Assembly (NCBI RefSeq): GCF_017916325.1 | Contig: NC_090169.1 | Span: 253,501-317,500, forward strand | DNA length: 64,000 nt | Origin: Leishmania martiniquensis | Lineage: Eukaryota; Euglenozoa; Kinetoplastea; Trypanosomatida; Trypanosomatidae | Reading direction: 5' to 3' | Shown: one piece after another, positions 59,817-64,000 of the stretch | How positions within the stretch are numbered: position 1 is the stretch's first letter | How the letters are laid out: each line of letters opens with the position of its first letter | Notes under the pieces: model-generated | Seen by the model: the letters and a program-made list of their open reading frames with translations, nothing else | Databases searched by the model: none | What the model was told of the DNA's origin: nothing | Position numbers and translations under genes: made by a program

Positions 59817-61666
59817 GGAGGAGAGGGGGGGGCGCTGGTGCGCACCTGAGCCGTCTGTGTCTCTTACGCACCTCTGACTCGACGGTTGTCGCTCAGGTGT
59901 CCTCCTCCTCCTCCGGCCACCACCACCACCACCACCTCGCCTCCTGCGGGCCTTCTCTATGCGTATGCACGCTCAGGAAGGCTACCAACCCACAGAGCGA
60001 GAGAGAGAAACTCTCTACTCGGGCCTTTCCTTTTCCCCCTCCCCCTGTGCCGCGCTATACTCATGACGTTTAGGGCAAACAATGCCCTCTCTGCTTGTTC
60101 GGCACTTGAGTGGCCGCTGTTGCTGATGGTGTGCCGGGGTGCGCGGAGCTGCGCATATGTCTTGTACGCGTGGCCGTGTATTGTGTCACCTGGCTGTGCA
60201 AGGCTACCCGTGGCCTCACCCCTTCCCCTCTGTCTAACGAAGGCGGCATTTGTTCAGGCAACTCGGTGGCAAGGGTGTGCACGCCTGCTTTTCTATTTCA
60301 GCCGTCTCCGGGGATGGGGGATGTCTGTGAGCCCACCATACACAAACGAAACCGGCCTTCAGCAAAGTGGTATGCTCACAATTCCCTCGTAGGCGCCGGC
60401 CCACGCACGCCCCCCCCTTCCCCGACGAAGATGGCAGCGAAAATGTCTGCCTTTGCTTATCAAGCACAACTGTCCTTTCTGTCTCGCTAAACGCCGCCTC
60501 CGCCTCTGTAAAGGGGTGATATGCTGATACGGATTTCGGGTTCAAGCCTGCTGACCTCCTCCCATCGCACCTTGCCCTCCCTCTCCCGCCACACTCCTTT
60601 ACACTGATGTCCTCTCACGGGCCCGCCTCCGCACGGCCCCTACACACGCGTGCACTGGCATGTATCTGTCCTCTGCGCGGTCCTCTCATTCACTGGATCG
60701 GCATGAATGAGCCGCGACACGCATCCACCCAGCGAGCGTACCGACCTAACTCACAGTCGCACACGTACCTACCTCATCAGTGGATTCTAGGCTCACAAAG
60801 CGGTGCAGGGCACACTGGGCTTCTCTAACATAATCCATCTCCCACTCCTACGACTCCTCTCGAGCGTCACTCCCTTCGACCTGCCTGTGCTCTTTCGCTG
60901 GGTGTCTATTTATTCACTCGACCAGTATACAGGTAGGCAAGGGTCTACCGGTGGCTTGCGGCGATCGGCTACGCCTACTTGTGTTATGCGCCGTCTGTTT
61001 CCGAGATCAACGGGTTCGCCTCTCTCTCTCTCTGTCGTCCTGTAGCGCTTGTGTACGGAGTCGTGTGCTCTGTGCTTGATAGCACACGACTGCTCTTCCT
61101 GGTGTCCCAACACACAACTGGCTGCTCCGGCACTTTCCATCCACGAAAGAGCCCTCACCCCCTCATCCCTTCCTCTCTCTTTCACGTCACGCCGTGCCTC
61201 TGACGGATGCGAAAGCGCATCTGTTGGGCAGCAGGCGAGAACATCAACCAAACGGCAAAAAAAAGGCGTCGAGGGCGTGTCATGTGGAGTGGCCTTTTCT
61301 CTATCGGCTTTTACTGGCAGCTCTGTGCACCTTTCCTGTCTCCCTCCCTCTCCCGCGTTGTTGTTGTTCGCTTTCCTGCCCACTTTCCCTGTTACCCGCT
61401 CAGCGCCGTCACTCTCACAGAGGGTCTTCCTTCGCTCGCTCTCTCTCTCTCCCCCTCCCAACCCGTGTGGTTCGTTCCAGCAACTTGACCGTGAGAGTGT
61501 TTTCACGCGTCCCAGAGCCAGTACCTCGGTGCCCGTCGCTCGCCTCATACTCTGCCTCTGACACACATTTGCTACTCTGTCCTTCTGTAGCCGCGTGCTC
61601 CATCAACGGAAAAAAAAAGAGGTGGGGAGTAGGGGAGGGGGAGGGGGGGCATCGAGAAGCGGCAGA
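59817..61666. other. Intergenic region
   Basis: 1.85-kb spacer with a (CAC)n block near 59919-59936, CT-rich stretches at 61018-61042 and 61435-61460, and a poly-A/poly-G purine block at 61609-61648. No gene was seen. Confidence 0.6.
61589..61590 (+). promoter_or_regulatory. Candidate spliced-leader acceptor AG for ABC transporter
   Basis: TTGCTACTCTGTCCTTCTGT precedes this AG. The 76-nt leader has no ATG. A second candidate AG at 61479-61480 follows a stronger CT tract and also gives an ATG-free leader. Confidence 0.4.
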
Positions 61667-64000
61667 ATGGGAAAGGTGCCTGACATGGCAGCCAGAGCCT
61701 CGACAGTCTTGGAGGTCAAAGCGTCGTGGAGTCTCTCCACCTTCCTTGTGCACGGTGTACTGCGGCGCGTACCAGGCTACACCTTCTTTTTTATCCACCT
61801 GTGCTTCCTTCACATTCTGTGGGGGCAACTGGTGGACCACTTCTTCAACTCGGCGCTCACCTTCACGAGCGCCAATGTCAGCAACACGGAACTGGCCAAG
61901 GATGCGTTCATCCATATGTTTAGCGGGCTTTGTCGGGCTGTAGACCAGGCCCTGGTGCATGGAGTAGCAGATGTGTTCAAGAGGAAAGGCGGCATGAGTG
62001 TGACAAGCGCGCTCGGCGCGTCACGAGAAAGCCTTGCCTTCTTGTGGAAGTCCCCGTCGAGCATGGTACTCTTCTTCGGCCTTGCGTTCATTTCTCTCAA
62101 CGGAGTACTCACGGCGTTGCGGGTTCTCACCAGTTCCGTCAGCAGCCTCGCAGCGCTGTGTCAGAGTCGACCGCAGCGGAAGCATGGTGGCTCGCGGAAG
62201 CCAGTTCCACTGCGCATCACTGTGCGATATGGCAACGGCTACGACAGCGTGCTTCGCTTCATCCTGGCCTCTGTCGAGCTGGCCTGGTTCATGAACTATC
62301 CTGTTCTGAACTCAGCGGCAGCCGTGAAGAGCACGTCGGGCAAGGCGCACCGCATGCCTGGGGCAACGGAGCCGACCTACGCTTCACTGCGCCAATTGCA
62401 GGTACGCCAGCAAGCTATCGCCAGCTTCCAAATCGAGGCATCGCTGCTTCTCCCTCCGCAGATGTTCGACTCGGCGGCTGACGCGATCGCCGCTGGTGTA
62501 TATGTGATCCTATTTGTGAAGATGGTGCTGGGTATTGTTGTGGCGCTGGATGCGCAGCGACTCTTTCACGCGCTGGTCGGTGTGCGGCCGCTTTCCATCC
62601 CCAATGGGTGGGAGCGGTGTCCTGTGTGCGGCGCTCTCTGGAAGAGATCACGCGAGAGCGCGAGCGCGGTTCACCTGTGCCCCAACATCTTCACTGCCAC
62701 ACCTACGCTCGCAGCCTCCTCTTCTGGCGCGACAGCGTCGGCCGCGGAGGAAGAGGAGGAGGGGGTGGAAGACATGCCAGCGCACGTGCCGGGCACGGTA
62801 AGGCGTGTCGCTGGTGACCGTGGGCGCATCGGTACGCCGACCGAGGTCGCCCATCGCCCGGGCGATGCCTTTCCCGACCCCGACACGGCCTCGTTTGCCT
62901 CGTTGATAACAGATAGCTGGCTTGACCCCCTCATGAACTTCACTCTGCTCTCCCCCCTGAACACCTTCTCGCCTCCGCCCTTGTCCTCCATCGACGACGG
63001 ACCTGGTCATTGGCGCGCACTGCAGCGTGTTGTGGACCGACTGCCGCGACCGCCACATTCTCTGTGTACGCGAGACAGGATCGGCGATCCAGCGTGGACG
63101 CTGTGGCAGCGCCGACACGAGCTTTCCGCTCGCGGAGAGGTGGGGTGGCTGGAGCGCATCTTTTCGATCATCACAGCACCTATTCGCCGCGTCCTGTCGC
63201 GCGCCTTTGCAGTCTTCTTCCTGCCTCCTTCCGCGCGCGGAGGGGACACCCAAGAGGACGGCTTCGGTCCGGTCCGAGGTGGCCCTTCTCTCTTTCACGT
63301 CTTTCTGCGCCACCCCTGCGGCTGTCAGTTTGTGTTCGCTTGTGTTCCGCTGAAGCTGACGCAAGACCTCTTGTCGCTGCTGGCCCCGCGCGTCGTGAAG
63401 TCGCTGGTTGCCTTCCTGAAGGAGGTGAGTGTGTCGAACACCAGCGTACGGCAGAGTTACCTCAGCCGCGGTCTTGTGATTTGCCTGAGCCTCATTTTGG
63501 TCGTGTCGCTTCAAGCGCTCTTTTTTCAGCTGTACCTGACTCATCTATACGCCGTATGCCTCAAGTCCACCTCCGCTCTCAAGACGCTGTTGCTGCGGCA
63601 TTCTCTGACAACCCCTTTGGCCTACACCGGTAGCAGCAGAGGCGGTGGTGGAAAGAGGGCCCCCGCGTCGCCGTCAGCGCCCGACCGCCCGCAGTCTCCC
63701 ATTCGTCTGAGTCGGAAGAGCGACGGGGGAGGGAAAGAGGCGCTGCCCCTGTCCACGGCCAAATCGACAGCGGAGGAAGTGACCAGCGCCGCTACGCTAT
63801 CGCGCGAGGGCGAAGTTATGTCACTTCTCACTGTCGACGTCACCAACTGCGCCGACTGCCTCATCTTCTTGCACAATGTATGGGGGCATCCCTTTGTGAT
63901 CATATCATCGTTGATGAGTATGTACACGTACGTGGGGCTCTTCTCCACGCTCGCTACGTTTGCCGCCCTCATCGCGCTCATTCCGCTGAACCGCAGCAGT
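61667..64000 (+). CDS. ABC transporter, ABCC (MRP) type, N-terminal part, cut by right edge
   Basis: The frame is open from ATG 61667 to the last base (778 codons). ABCC proteins export conjugated or free drugs, thiols and metabolites across membranes. Four hydrophobic segments near residues 38-58, 133-155, 195-213 and 274-296 resemble a TMD0. The pre-TMD1 motif ITDSWLDPLMNFTLLSPLNT (W418) matches the ABCC pattern W..PL...G...PL. TMD1 begins with the helix near 603-624. The coupling segment GEVMSLLTVDVTNCADCLIF (from 715) and the following helix match the ABCC GE.VNLMSVD signature. No nucleotide-binding domain is inside the window. TMD1 starts unusually late, implying a protein of about 1800 aa. 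Leishmania PRP1/ABCC7 (pentamidine resistance) or ABCC8 are candidates, which I cannot separate. A CPVC...C cluster (318-338) and a Ser/Lys-rich insert (655-712) are unusual. Confidence 0.88.
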   Translation, partial: MGKVPDMAARASTVLEVKASWSLSTFLVHGVLRRVPGYTFFFIHLCFLHILWGQLVDHFFNSALTFTSANVSNTELAKDAFIHMFSGLCRAVDQALVHGVADVFKRKGGMSVTSALGASRESLAFLWKSPSSMVLFFGLAFISLNGVLTALRVLTSSVSSLAALCQSRPQRKHGGSRKPVPLRITVRYGNGYDSVLRFILASVELAWFMNYPVLNSAAAVKSTSGKAHRMPGATEPTYASLRQLQVRQQAIASFQIEASLLLPPQMFDSAADAIAAGVYVILFVKMVLGIVVALDAQRLFHALVGVRPLSIPNGWERCPVCGALWKRSRESASAVHLCPNIFTATPTLAASSSGATASAAEEEEEGVEDMPAHVPGTVRRVAGDRGRIGTPTEVAHRPGDAFPDPDTASFASLITDSWLDPLMNFTLLSPLNTFSPPPLSSIDDGPGHWRALQRVVDRLPRPPHSLCTRDRIGDPAWTLWQRRHELSARGEVGWLERIFSIITAPIRRVLSRAFAVFFLPPSARGGDTQEDGFGPVRGGPSLFHVFLRHPCGCQFVFACVPLKLTQDLLSLLAPRVVKSLVAFLKEVSVSNTSVRQSYLSRGLVICLSLILVVSLQALFFQLYLTHLYAVCLKSTSALKTLLLRHSLTTPLAYTGSSRGGGGKRAPASPSAPDRPQSPIRLSRKSDGGGKEALPLSTAKSTAEEVTSAATLSREGEVMSLLTVDVTNCADCLIFLHNVWGHPFVIISSLMSMYTYVGLFSTLATFAALIALIPLNRSS

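Noticed and set aside
1..64000. Search for tRNA, rRNA, snoRNA and CRISPR features
   Set aside because: No clover-leaf box A/box B pair, rRNA segment, convincing C/D box pair or regularly spaced repeat array was recognised by eye. A covariance-model scan would be needed to exclude small RNAs.
1..64000. TG/CA microsatellites in most spacers as a shared regulatory signal
   Set aside because: They occur in nearly every intergenic region regardless of gene type, as is common in Leishmania, so no specific role can be argued.

Overview
The window looks like nuclear DNA of a trypanosomatid, most likely Leishmania or a close relative. This rests on GC-rich, intron-less, widely spaced long ORFs that all lie on the + strand. 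It also rests on long pyrimidine-rich, microsatellite-rich intergenic stretches, and on polypyrimidine tract/AG sites just upstream of start codons, as expected for spliced-leader trans-splicing. I support fourteen protein-coding genes. The first is cut by the left edge and the last by the right edge. No minus-strand gene, tRNA, rRNA or CRISPR array was recognised. The arrangement fits one directional polycistronic unit.

Layout. 1-10.3 kb: the 3' part of a Ser/Pro-rich protein, a protein with a dual-acylation N-terminus (MGACC), a gamma-SNAP-like SNARE recycling factor, and a cysteine-type leucine-rich-repeat (LRR) protein. 10.3-14.4 kb: a 4-kb stretch without a gene that holds repeat copy A. 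14.4-25.5 kb: a 1.9k-residue helical, armadillo-like protein with a doubtful start, the mitochondrial GTPase GUF1/LepA, and a small mitochondrial protein resembling the F1-ATPase inhibitor IF1. 26.5-34 kb: a 1257-aa protein of unknown function and an OFD1-like LisH/coiled-coil protein followed by repeat copy B. 35.6-47.1 kb: a 2388-aa proline-rich coiled-coil protein and a 1002-aa coiled-coil protein. 48.2-53.7 kb: a second LRR protein followed by repeat copy C, then the proteasome lid deubiquitinase RPN11. 56.5-64 kb: an unknown 1116-aa protein and the N-terminal 778 residues of an ABC transporter of the ABCC type.

The genes do not form one pathway, as is usual for trypanosomatid gene arrays. 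Two (GUF1, IF1-like) act in the mitochondrion. OFD1-like, and possibly the large coiled-coil and armadillo-like proteins, suggest a basal-body/flagellar contribution, but only OFD1 rests on recognisable sequence. 

The most striking feature outside genes is a ~300-bp repeat. It is present three times in the same orientation, downstream of stop codons, and the copies differ by only about one base pairwise. Other points for review are a probable one-base homopolymer frameshift at the start of the 14.4-kb gene, a TA palindrome wedged between the polypyrimidine tract and the AG of the IF1-like gene, and several upstream ORFs.
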